From Atriophallophorus winterbourni (lineage: Eukaryota; Platyhelminthes; Trematoda; Plagiorchiida; Microphallidae): DNA of 64,000 nt. The stretch lies in assembly GCA_013407085.1 (NCBI GenBank), contig JACCGJ010013232.1:62001-126000 (forward strand), written 5' to 3'. Positions 23,280 through 34,051 of this stretch are shown here, piece by piece. Position 1 is the first letter of the stretch; each line of letters begins with the position of its first letter. The position numbers and the translations under genes were made by a program. The notes under the pieces were generated by a model. That model saw only the letters and a program-made list of their open reading frames with translations. It was not told where the DNA came from and searched no databases.

Positions 23280-24495
23280 GATATGTCTAAAGCTTTTGAC
23301 CGAGTTGATCACTTTCGACTAATACAAAAGCTGAAGCAGATGGGTATCAGCGGACAGCTACTCATATGGCTTGAAAGTTACCTCAGTGGGCGCAAGGCGA
23401 TCGTTCGAATCAACGGGGTACTATCACAGGCTATTGATGCCTCTAGTGGCGTCCCGCAAGGTTCAGTCCTCGGGCCAGTACTTTTCTTGGCTTACATAAA
23501 CGACCTACCAGAGACGCTCGCATGCAAGGTGATTCTTTTTGCTGATGACATTAAACTTTGGACGCGGATAAAAACAACTGCGGACTGTGTATAGCTGCAA
23601 CGTGATATAGATGCTCTACATGAATGGTCGGTACTGAATAATTTGCCATTCAATTTCCAAAAAATGCAAGGTGTTGCAGATTGGTAAGCCATTCCAGTAC
23701 CAATATCACTTTGGGCAGACGATTTTGAGCTGGACCGAATCGGAAAGGGATCTTGGAGTCTGGGTATGCGGCAGCCTGAAGAACAGCCTGCATTGTGAGG
23801 TTATCTACAAGCGTGCTTCCAAGCTTCTAGGTATGCTGCGACGGATTTTCAGAACCTTCTCGCCTGGAACGTTGCCCCCATGAAACCTATATAATTCCAA
23901 CCATGGAGCATGCATCACAAGCTTGGACTCCGTGGTTAAAAAAGGATATACTATTGCTTGACAAAATATACCATCGCGCAACCAAACTCGTAAGAGGTTT
24001 CCGGAAACTAACGTACGAGGAACGATTGCAAAAACTGAGGCTCCCCACTCCCCTTCAAAGAAGCCTTCGAAGCGATGTGATACTAACATACAAAATATTA
24101 AATACCCCACATCATCCCTTAAAACATTTATTCGAATACCGTGAGTCACGTCATACACGCAGCCACTCAGCGACACTGCAAATTCCCCACTCTCGTATCA
24201 GCTGTCGCCGATATTTTTATTGTGTACGTGTCTGTTTCCTTTGGAATTCCCTCCCCGAAACTCTTGTCATCTCTCCCAGTATCGAAAAGTTTATTCGAAA
24301 TTTGGATACTTATTTGTTGCATAACGATTTGACGACACCTGCGTATTGAATCATGGTAACTATACAACTTGACTATACTTGACATTACATGTTTATTTTA
24401 TACCTATTTGCTGAACGAATATTTACTATGATATGGTAATTGTGAAGCTATGTGCTTTTTGTGACCATAAATTCTTGAATCTTGAATATCTGTCA
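23280..24495 (+). mobile_element. CR1-like non-LTR element F2, copy 3 (5'-truncated)
   Basis: It starts in mid-palm with MSKAFDRVDHFRLIQKLKQ, followed by SGVPQGSVLGPVLFLAYIND and an intact catalytic FADDIKLWTRI (to 23594). After frameshifts the thumb frame at 23903-24349 gives MEHASQAWTPWLKKDILLLD, HRATKLVRGFRKLTYEERL and FLWNSLPE. The end is the AATTCTTGAATCTTGAAT tail at 24470-24488. It is less decayed than copies 1 and 2 and the active-site residues survive. Confidence 0.85.
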
Positions 24496-24569
24496 TCCTA
24501 TGGTTATTGTTAAGCCTACTGCTTTTTCTACCATAAAAATTTCGGAGTTCTGAAAAATATAATAACGAT

Positions 24570-26560
24570 CAACAGACAATTCGTTAAGTGGCTTATGTTT
24601 ATCTCATCCAGTTGTTACGAAGACCAGGTTCTGCGTTCACCGTTTACAACCTCGCATGACTCGCATAACCGATGCACAAATTGTGCTGCGCTTATAATCG
24701 GGCTTCATGCTAGACGACCGATGAATGGAGAAAGCACATCAACAATCCGGTGTGAGAATGTGGCCCATAGTTGAAATACAGCAGTACGTGAGTGGCGTAA
24801 AAATGGAAACAATTTTTATGACCATTCCGTTTTAAGATTGTGATTAACGCAGCCAACCTCGTTCAATCCCATGATCGTGCCGTTAAAACATACGCACAAT
24901 AAAATGCACAGTTTTAAGAAGTCTTTGTATTCATACAGATTCCCATCACATACCACACGACCGCACTCGTGCTGCTTGAGATCGTGAGATAGTGACAGAA
25001 AGACTGATTTCCGGATGACTTGAAACGATCAAGTAGTGTGGAGAGTTGCAATGAAAAACCCCACTAACAACTACTTTTCTCAATGGTTGACCTGATAATA
25101 ATAAGCATTAAAATATGATACGATCCCACTTAGAAGCCACTGGTCAATAACGAACCACGATGGTAAAAGTGATTTCCGGTCAAGCGCTCAAGATGCTCAA
25201 AACTACCGGTGCATTGTGGTGCTGGGGGTGTAGGCACACAATAGAGTGATCATAAAAATTTAGAGCGAAAATTCTTGTCAGTTCAAAGTGATTGTCTGAT
25301 AGTGCTTTTCTGCATTATTTACAATGACTGACGGAAACCAACAACATATGAATTAATTTGTGACCATGATCCATTAGGAAACTGGTTAGTCCGGTAGATT
25401 TCTACCTATAAAATGCGCATAACCACTGTTATCTATCGTTACAAGGATTAGCCTTGTTCTTGTCAATAGACTCTAAGCGCAATGATCCTAGTGCAATCAA
25501 TCGTTTACTCCAGTAGAACTTTGTAGCGTTCACATAACCAATTATGACATGAGTTAGAGCAGTGTTAATCTAGGTGCTGTCTCATCACATTCTAAACTTC
25601 GGTGCAGATATTTTCATAAAGATATGTAGTCTCTTCTTATAGATGCAGCTTGTTTTATTGATCCTGATATCTTATAGTATTCATCCGGAGACCGGGGTAA
25701 CCATGTTTTTGATTTAAACACTCTGAAGTCAACATTCCAGATGCATCCTCGTAACATATGATCCCAAATGATGGAGATGTCTGTACAATCACCATCAATT
25801 GCCTTTTACCCTCATCAGACAATCCGTTCAATAATAAAGTAACCAAGCCATCATAATACATGTTGACCAGACAGTCTACCCGATCGCTGATCATGGGTGA
25901 GTGAAGATTCCACGTTTATTTTTCAAGTGAGACTGCTCCGCTCAGTTGTCCGATTATCATTTCAAACAGTTCGCCTACAATCGTACATAACCATATTTAC
26001 CACCCAACATCAAACGAACCTTCGACCAACGAACAACTCACTAGCTGAGTGGCTGTTTCCTGCACAATTAAAATTAAAGTTTGGACCAGTGTCGCTCTTG
26101 CTGGGGTAGTAGTTCCGATGCACTTGCAAAAGCCAAACATATAGAGCAATATGTAGCGATTTGTGGAAACATTTTCCAGATTAAAACGACTCGCAAATGC
26201 AATCTAAAACACTATCCAACAGACTTAAAACAGCTTTAATTCAATCGTGACCAAAGTATGTGGATTAAAAGTTTCTACGAGCATCATTGAACGAATTATA
26301 GTTCACAACAATAGTTGTGCTTTATAAATCTTGCTCATGTCCGTCTGGTTCAAGTAGAGAAAACAAATGACCGTTAGGAAACGCGAATTTTCAGCGAACA
26401 CACTCAAAGCTCAAATTTCACGAGCACAGTAAAAGACGGTATTTAACTGAACGGGGTTTGACGCATTTAGATTGTATTGTAATTTAGAGTATACGAACAA
26501 TGAGTTTAGCCAGTTTAGGTGCTACAAAATTTGATTAGGAATTAGAAATCTTTACTTGCC
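24570..26560. other. About 2 kb without recognised features
   Basis: Open frames such as 25655-25894 have no recognisable domain and no family match in the window. I see no repeat here. Confidence 0.45.
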
Positions 26561-26974
26561 AGACGACCGCAAATTTGCTAATTGAGTACCACCCATTTCG
26601 TGACGAGTCTGCTTGTCACGTATGGAAAAAGAAAGGGGGTAGTGGCCGTTGTTTGCCAAGCGTGGTCACTCCGTCAAGCAACTTTTTATAATGACGTTCG
26701 CTTAATCCCACGTTGGATGTCACGACTGACAAACTCGAGTTTGCCTACAAGCGACGTGTCTCAGACAATTAAGCTAAGCTTATTGTTGTGTATGGTGTCT
26801 GCGACTGAGCGGATAGGAAATTGCGTCTGCTTGTGAGAAAACTGTCGTTGTGCCTCGGAGATTGAAACTTTCGCGGTCCACTGACAGCTGCATTGAAAAT
26901 GTGACAGTTTAAGTTGATGAAAATTGGTGAACAAGAAATTGAATGAGTGGGCGGATGTTGTAGTGACTTAGCTG

Positions 26975-27177
26975 ATGGCTGAAACCATTTTTAATTACTT
27001 TCGTGGTGTGTGGTGTTGCTGTCGTGACTTTAGTCAGTTGTTTAACGTTCATTTCCGAACGCGAAACACGAGTTTGGCACCATTTCAAGTGTTCGAACAA
27101 TTATTTGAAAATCGGTCGCCAATAAACCGTCTAACAAAATTTACGGGCGAATCGTCACACAGGCTCCAGCTCCTTGA
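26975..27177 (+). other. Possible 5' exon of the gene at 27.9 kb
   Basis: A plus-strand open stretch ends at a good donor (CTTGAG/GTAATC at 27177/27178). It precedes the two phase-matched exons at 27867-28097 and might be an untranslated or partly translated first exon. Joining its long frame to the next exon gives an early stop, so any coding role would have to start at the ATG at 27896. Confidence 0.25.
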
Positions 27178-27659
27178 GGTAATCGGCGTTTCTCGTGCAA
27201 CATATTCAAGCTTTCAAGTGTACAAATAATTGAATCATGTACACAAAGCAATTAACGTCACCCGATGTACATTATTCATTCTAAGCACTCGGAAAGGAGA
27301 TTAATTTTGGTATAATAACACTGAAAACTCATTAGTAGCTTTCAGCCAAGAGTGATACACACGCACACACCCATCGGAACGAACAACCCGACTACAGTAG
27401 ATGACCATTCTGGCTTCCATTAAGGTCTATTTCGGTATAAATCGTAAAAAGTTTAATGTGGTTTTCGTGTTTCCTCACAAAGTTTTAGAAAACACGGACT
27501 ATCAATTTATAAGTGTACAGAGAAATAAACGACAATTGAACAACAGGATTGTAGTACTGCACTATAAATCTTGGAGATAGATAGCATAACCAAAACACAG
27601 AAATCATTGATTGGGCCATGGGTAGGGTTTGTAAAAATTAGACATTACTTTGATATCCA

Positions 27660-27735
27660 GATTAACATGCTTTTTCATCACACGCACACACCCACGACCG
27701 GTTTCGTTCTGTCTATACACACCAAATAGGATAAA
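27660..27735 (+). repeat. R3 repeat fragment
   Basis: CATGCTTTTTCATCACACGCACACACCCACGACCGGTTTCGTTCTG matches the beginning of R3 at 50860-50910. Only the first ~75 bases are present. Confidence 0.6.
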
Positions 27736-27866
27736 CGAATTTCAAGCTTGTTTGGGTCAAGACCTGTGGTTAAATTTTTCATCAGTTGATCACAGATTTA
27801 CATTTTTAAAAGTAAAAATACATTTTATTAAATTATTTGCTCAATCGTTGTGGCTAACAACCTCAG

Positions 27867-27971
27867 GATGTTTTAGAAGCATTAAAACACCCGAAATGAA
27901 ATTGGACGGGGAAGTCAAAGGTGATTTACCAATGAATTCATCGTCGTGTACAAATACGAATTTGAATCAAG
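27867..27971 (+). CDS. Unidentified plus-strand gene, exon with likely start codon
   Basis: This exon is flanked by AACCTCAG/G (acceptor, ends 27866) and ATCAAG/GTATCT (donor after 27971). An ATG at 27896 in a favourable context (CCGAAATGA) opens a frame reading MKLDGEVKGDLPMN, then a Ser/Asn/Thr-rich stretch to NLNQ and one extra base. That base matches the two-base lead of the exon at 28001. No family is recognised. Confidence 0.45.
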
Positions 27972-28000
27972 GTATCTTACAAAGTTTTTCTTTTTATCAG

Positions 28001-28097
28001 GCAACTGGAACCGACGTTTATCGTCGCGTTTTCTTGAGCACGAAGCTACAAAAGTGCCACGACCATACGCACTGGACAGAGTACGAGGCTATCGCAG
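28001..28097 (+). CDS. Unidentified plus-strand gene, second exon
   Basis: The acceptor TTTCTTTTTATCAG is strong and the donor is CGCAG/GTATAG. Joined to the previous exon it continues as GNWNRRLSSRFLEHEA, TKVPRPYALDRVRGYR and leaves two bases of a codon. Phase agreement across a good intron argues for a real gene. The protein is basic and not recognised. A later exon near 29.2 kb (reading SDFKLWTLANKIEDISSS then stop, after TCACAAG at 29232) would fit the phase but has a weak acceptor. Confidence 0.5.
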
Positions 28098-29796
28098 GTA
28101 TAGTTTTGATTTTTGTTATCTGATTTACAACTGAGTACGGTGAGAATCTGGGGTAAGTCCACTTCCCGGTACATGAAAACGCGACGGGATTTTAACATGG
28201 TCTGTCTGAATGAATGACAAATTTCGTGTTCGCTGTGCCCAGTAGTGAAATCCAATTTGCGTATGCTTTCACTTCCGTAGTGCACGAAAGCCTTTCTTAC
28301 AAGTACAAACAAAACTACACTGTGTCGCAGTCTTAAGTTCGTGTGATGCATAGAGGTCAGCGTATCTTGTAAGAGTACTAAGAAAGCGTTGAACCATCAA
28401 TAAGCATTTTCGTTTTTGCTGCGATCAGAGAATTACCTGCAGAGTGTCGCCAGGTAGTACACAATTTTAAAAATTGCGCAATATTTTGTTTCAATGTAGC
28501 TGTGAGCAAAATAATTCGTTGCCGATCTTCGAAACCTGCCTGCTTCAACTTACTCCTGTGCACTTGACCGTTTTGTTTTACACCATAGAAACCAGAGATA
28601 AGCAAACGTTTAAGGGCTATCCCAAAATCAAACACTAAAATGAGATGCATGCGCAAAACATGTGAACAACAGTCAATTCATGAGGATTACGAGTGCACTG
28701 GCACTATCGTTGATGTAATTCGACTGTCTGAGTGCACAATGCGTCCCTCATTAACAATATCAGATCAGCAGACAATCAAGCTTTAGTCCTTAAAAATGAT
28801 TGTTAATCTTGAAGTAAAAAAATTGAAGTTCGTTGTAATTGACTGAACCATTGTCTGATCATATTGTTACCAGTCACTGAACACACGGGGTCGATAATCA
28901 TAGATTTAGATACCAAATGTTTGGAGCATATATAATCATTCTGCCGATTATCGTTGGTATAGTGCACGAAATAACTTACCAGCAAACACAAGATTAAAGT
29001 CTGTGATTTATTCAATATAGTGTTGCATATGTTTCGCTCAGGTACAATACTGTAATTCATAGTAATGTTCCGAGATTTTATAGTTGATTGCGGCGTTTTA
29101 TCATTAAATTTATTTTCAATCGTATATTGTTATATCATTTTCCAAATATTGGCAACTGTTCTGTGAAATCGAGCATCAGCTTATTGAAATCACATATCAA
29201 ATGCCGAGGTGTTCCGTTGTCGATGATCACAAGGAGCAGTGATTTCAAGTTGTGGACTTTAGCCAACAAGATTGAGGACATCAGCAGCAGCTGACCTTGA
29301 TGTTAGTCATGAACATGACCAGACGAAGATAGCCGAACGAATACGGGAATTTTGCATGAAACCACGATGATGGCAAACGTTGTAATATCGGCTCCTCGAA
29401 CACCAATAAATAAATACCTGATCGCTAAGCTACATGCCAAACAGAACGGCAGCACGTGCGAACTTGAAGTGAATTTACACACAAAGTCAATTGGCTTAGG
29501 ATAAAAGTATTCCGTAATTAGTCGGATCAAACTATAAAGGGTAGACAACCAGCAATACAATACAATCGATTTCGCAGTCACCTCAAACGGATGCTCGGTG
29601 GTCAATAATGGGTAATCAGAAGTCGATGGATGCAAGTAACTGTATTCTGATTCAAAAAGAGAGTGATAATTCGCACACGTCCAATACAAGGAAAGATAAT
29701 GCCAATGCGAAAGGAAAACAATGGAGTGGAACAACTAATAATCTCATCTAAAGCTGGCAGGGATTTGCAAACGTGCATAACGACAAAACGGTGATC
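28098..29796. other. 1.7 kb between convergent genes
   Basis: Mostly AT-rich with no repeat of the named families. A possible terminal exon for the plus-strand gene ends at 29294. The rest probably includes 3' untranslated sequence of both convergent genes, but no polyadenylation site can be assigned. Confidence 0.35.
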
Positions 29797-31238
29797 TCAG
29801 GGATTGGACGACTGTTCTTCGTCGGGTAACGTGGGATCATCACAACTGATAGATTCAGGTTCGGTAGTCTCGGATATGGTTGAAGTGGTCGCCGTCACCA
29901 CTGAATGGTCAGCGAGCCGTCTACCGTGGACTCGCGCTTGGTGCCGATGACAATGGTGACGACGTCGAGCGTGGTGGTATCCATCCGAAGGCCGAACAGC
30001 ACGGAAGCTAGACGATTGGGTAGATTCACGCAATCGCTCAAGGAACCTGTTCACAGTGGGACAATCAGCGAACAAAGACGAATCCAGGGTTGTGCAATCT
30101 GCATTTTGAAAAGTTGATGAGGGTAAGGTATCGTACAGACTTTGCCAAGCCGTTAGCAAGTGATGGAGCTGAACGGGCTTACAATTTGAACTTGCTCTTA
30201 ACATTAGCCAATCCCAAGTGTTTCGAAGAATATGATTAGAGTCTAGTTGTTGGAGAAATGGAAGCAGTACGTGATGAAATCCAACCTCCCAATTGGACTG
30301 CGGATGGGTGGTCTTACTGGTTTGATCTAAAGTTGCTAGGAGAGGTTCCTTCGGAACGGTTTCACACGAATCGGGCTTTAATTCGTCCGTTGTAACATGA
30401 GCGACGTTCGACAAGTTCTGGATAGCTTGCGGGTCGAGATCGTCCATGGCTTCTTCGGAAGCTAATGGGGCGCGTGTTGTGGCAGAACTCGGAAGTAAAC
30501 CACCATCTCCTACATATTCAGAGGCACTTGGAGATTGCGAGTGTAAATCACGTTCATCACATTCTGGGGAAAGAGCACATAGATCTTGAGCGGTCGAGCG
30601 ATCCAAATCAGCTATATTTGCACTAACATCACCGAGTTCCTCTGCACAAGATGTCGAAGACGTTCCCGAAAATGTCGAACTATCTGATGAAGACTGGCCC
30701 AACCGTTCAGCTGCAAGTTCATCACGAGTAGTATCTCCGATTTGTGAATCAATCGCTTCGCAAGTTTCAAAAGCATTTTGCGAATCTGGGGATAATTGCC
30801 AAGAGCGGTAAGAGCGGTGACTTCGCGAAAACCGTGGTAACTCTGCTGCCCTAGATGACGATAATAATTCATCGGAGCCGAGGATGAGATCAGTAGAAGG
30901 GGATGTTAACATAGAAGAGAAGGATGGTTCTGTAACAAGCGAAGTCGATGACGAACACTCAGGGGCATCAGCGGTGCTGGCGTGGTCTACCACAATGTCC
31001 TGTTCCTCTTCGTCCTCGATCTCCTCGGTTTCTTGCAGAGCACTTTGCGCCACGCAACGCATCAATTCACGTCGAAACAAGTCGGGCAGTGAAGACTGCG
31101 GCGTCTCGGAGTGTGTATCACGCGGGGGCCTAGTACGATCTTTGTGTCGGTGATGGGAATGCCGGAAACGACGGCGGTATGGTTGAAAGAAAGGTGCGAG
31201 TGATTGTTTCGAACTGTCCATCAGATGAAAACCATCTG
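29797..31238 (-). CDS. Acidic Ser-rich protein of unknown function, large terminal exon
   Basis: A 483-codon frame on the minus strand, the longest in the window. A splice acceptor (GCATTTTTCAG) lies inside its start, so the true exon begins at about 31238 and joins an upstream exon, unless translation starts at the internal ATG reading MDSSKQS. Order of features: a His/Arg-rich basic patch (RRRFRHSHHRHKDR), an acidic run (EEIEDEEEQD), a long Ser/Thr/Asp-rich region with likely phosphorylation sites, then a more ordered segment (WEVGFHHVLLPFLQQL, RNTWDWLML, LLTAWQSLYDTL). A second His/Arg cluster and an acidic end follow. No family is recognised. It lies downstream of and on the same strand as the ARMC8-like gene, so it could be that gene's extended last exon or a separate gene. 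Confidence 0.6.
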
Positions 31239-31745
31239 AAAAATGCAAAACGGAGAAACATTTCGTTACTTTAAATTTAATTCCGTGTGTGAACGTGGAA
31301 TAGAAAAAAATTCAAATTAATCAAAAGATTATGAATATCGGAAATGTGCTGGAATAAAAACTTTGGTGCCTCCATTATCAATTCTAATGCAGGTCGGAAC
31401 CATCTGGCACAGTCTTAGAATGGAGGTGGCCCAGGCCCAGAAGGACATAAGTGATAGTTACAGTAATAATCCCGCGCTAACCCGACACGCAGCGTGTGAT
31501 GTGCAATAGTACTGGATACCAGGTAAACTGTTGCTCGATTCCATGCTTATTCGTAATATTTGTATCTGCAAATAGTTAAAGATCAGAGCCATTTTTCATG
31601 AAGCCTCAATGTTTTGTGCAAGAAAAATTACCTATTTTGGAACAAGACACACAGAAACCCGTAAACTGATTGAGAAATTGATCGCGAGTCTAAGTGACGT
31701 GAGGCAGTGGATAGAAACTAGTAGCTTGAAACCAAGACCCAGCAG

Positions 31746-31788
31746 ATTGAAGAAGAAGAAAGCCAAAGCTTTATTCGAAAATTTTCGA
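31746..31788 (-). repeat. R4 signature
   Basis: The minus strand reads GAAAATTTTCGAATAAAGC followed by TTTCTTCTTCTTC. It matches the other R4 sites at 13.0, 33.27 and 50.67 kb. Confidence 0.5.
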
Positions 31789-31839
31789 AATTTCAGTTAG
31801 GAAAAACACACAACGGATTTAGTATAAATGCAATACCGG

Positions 31840-32620
31840 TACCGTTACTTTGGCGAACGTTTATGCGCCGACGCTCTATGCGACATCTGTTGAAAAAGAC
31901 GCTTTTCATCATAGTCTTACGATAGTCCATAAAAGCATGCCACTGAAAACTATATAGTGATATTGGGTGATTTCAATGCCCGAGATGGTGCAGATCACGA
32001 GTCTAGGCCAAATTCTCTAGGAAAATTCGGAGTAGGCAGAACAAATGAAAATAGACAACCCGTCACAGACCTATGCACGCAATTAAGTCTATGTGTCATC
32101 AACTCTTTCTTTCAAAGAAAACTACAATAAAAAATCTATTGGAAACATACTCTTTCAAAGCACCCGGATAAGATTGATGTTATTCTCGAGTTAGCAGATT
32201 AAAATTTTAATGTTAGGGATGGATGGGAAAAGTGAGTAGGGTTAACCATTGCCATAACAGGCAATTTTATTTAAGCGATTGCACGGAAGCTGCGAATATA
32301 GAAAAATCAATAAACTCTAAGCGGAAAAAAATCCCAAAAATGCTCATGACAACTTATATTTCGTTCCAGAAGTAACCGCAGAGAGTAAGCTGGAAATATA
32401 TAAGCTTCGGGGTAGTGTATCCGTAAATATAAAATCACTAGTCTAGAGTATGAATAACTGCTGTGTAGGTCGACATCAACCATAGGAGGCCGATAGACCG
32501 ACAGGCCAAGTTTGCACGAGATAGCTATACAGATGCAGAGCTATTAGGCCTTGATAATAGCAGTGAAATTTCAGTTAATGCTCATTAACGGTAAGGAGTA
32601 ATATACTTTTATCTAGGAAG
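31840..32620 (+). mobile_element. F1 endonuclease remnant
   Basis: In broken frames: VTLANVYAPTLYAT, EKDAFHHSLTI, then an NARDG-AD block after GDFNAR decay, GVGRTNENRQPVTDLCTQLSLCVINSFFQRK and HPDKIDVILEL. These match the endonuclease of F1 (12.1-12.3 kb on the other strand) and continue past it. The right boundary is vague. No RT part follows, so this is a 3'-deleted or rearranged copy. Confidence 0.7.
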
Positions 32621-33775
32621 TATCAGTCTGACGGTATCTTAGCTAACGCGTAGTCTGTGACTAGTTGGCACCTTTCCTGGGCCCAAAGCCGTGATTTCAT
32701 ACATACAAAGAATGTGCGCGGCGTTATTTTGCGAGACACATTTACTGGGTTTATGTTATAAAACAGATGAATGACTATTGCAAATACTTGTATTGTAATC
32801 CGTTACTAACCAGTGAACTCACGTCCCAAACCGAGCAAGTTATAAGTCGCAGTCAGGGCAGCCGCTTTGATGTAACTGTCCGACGATCGCTGCGGAAAAG
32901 TATATTCAATGGCATTATGCTACTTATTTATTAATCAGTAAACAAAATGCGAAAATGTCTAAAAATGGACAGGCTTACAATAATGATCATACGACAGACG
33001 GGAAATCAATACATCAAAGAGCGCAAAGAAAACAAAACATATAGGTCTATTATGTGACGCATTAAAATAGCAATTTCCGGAATCAGGCAAATTGTAGCTG
33101 TGGGTTTGTCTTCTATATCGAGGGAAATATGTGATGATAATTGTCACGAAGTGTTGCATTGAAGTCAGGTGATGATTGAAGCTCATTATCGCTTGTAAAT
33201 ACTTTCATCGCGTTTTGAATGATTGCGTCGAAAAATGCAGTTGCATATAGCAGAAAATTCATGTGCACGAATAAAGCCATTTTCTTCTTCTAACGCGTAG
33301 CACCATATATTAGATACGAACACGCTAGATAAGTGAAGATTTCGGGGTAAAACAATGTTGCTTATTCGTACCAAAGAAATAAAAAGGAAGCTCACATCAG
33401 GAAGCACACGAACAGCATTTATCGGCAAACTAGTAACAGAGTAATGGATTAAAATTTGCAAACCATAAGAGCACTTAGTAGTTGAATCTTGTGCGTCCAA
33501 ATACGTAGGTGGTACGATGAGGAGGAGGATTGAACACCATTCGTCGATTGCTAGAGTTCGATCATCGTCACCTAGTTAATATAGGCCACAGTCATTTATG
33601 CGGTCTTTTATGAGTCACATGGATTTGATTTAGCAAGCCAAGAACTACTGAGAGCCCAGCAGTTGAACTGTTTCAATTGGTCCTAGGTGTTGAGCAACGC
33701 ATAGCCCGAGATCATTTAATGTCTTGGTGAACAGCAATCTTATCGTTGAATGTGTTTAGGGTGAGTTCAGTTCGA
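32621..33775. other. Spacer before the ARMC8-like stop
   Basis: Contains the R4 signature at 33251-33291 and a weak candidate minus-strand exon near 33.38-33.48 kb (reading YGLQILIHYSVTSLP before a possible donor). Nothing firm was found. Confidence 0.35.
33251..33291 (+). repeat. R4 signature
   Basis: CAGAAAATTCATGTGCACGA, then ATAAAGCCATTTTCTTCTTCT, nearly identical to 50651-50691. Confidence 0.6.
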
Positions 33776-34051
33776 CTAACGTATTGCACTTGATGACCGA
33801 TTGAGTTTTACGTGTACGCGATACTGGTAACTAATACACAAGACGAAATCCAATGCGCAACCATGAGCTACTAGCTTCAATGTAATTTGACCAGTGTTGT
33901 GAATGTGAAATCTAGACAACAAGGCGAGCATATCCACAATATGACGCTCGGGTATAGCGGAAAAAATTATTGCATATGCTGGACAGTTTATATGCTGTTG
34001 AATCGTGTTAGTCCATAGATTACCATTAATGACACACGCAATGCTTGAACT
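33776..34051 (-). CDS. ARMC8: ARMC8-like exon 18, probable last exon
   Basis: The acceptor is CGTGGCTGCAG. Reads SSSIACVINGNLWTNTIQQ (human CISNLIWNEE), then ERHIVDMLALLSRFHIHNTG (human MGIVDILHKL) and LKLVAHGCALDF. The stop at 33776 gives about 30 residues beyond the usual ARMC8 end; an internal donor leading to the 483-codon exon at 29.8-31.2 kb is also possible. Confidence 0.65.
   Translation of the reverse strand, partial: SSSIACVINGNLWTNTIQQHINCPAYAIIFSAIPERHIVDMLALLSRFHIHNTGQITLKLVAHGCALDFVLCISYQYRVHVKLNRSSSAIR

Noticed and set aside
27650..28123. Single 157-codon plus-strand ORF taken as one gene
   Set aside because: Its first third overlaps an R3 fragment and its end reads into an intron; the coding parts are better explained by two exons in different frames.
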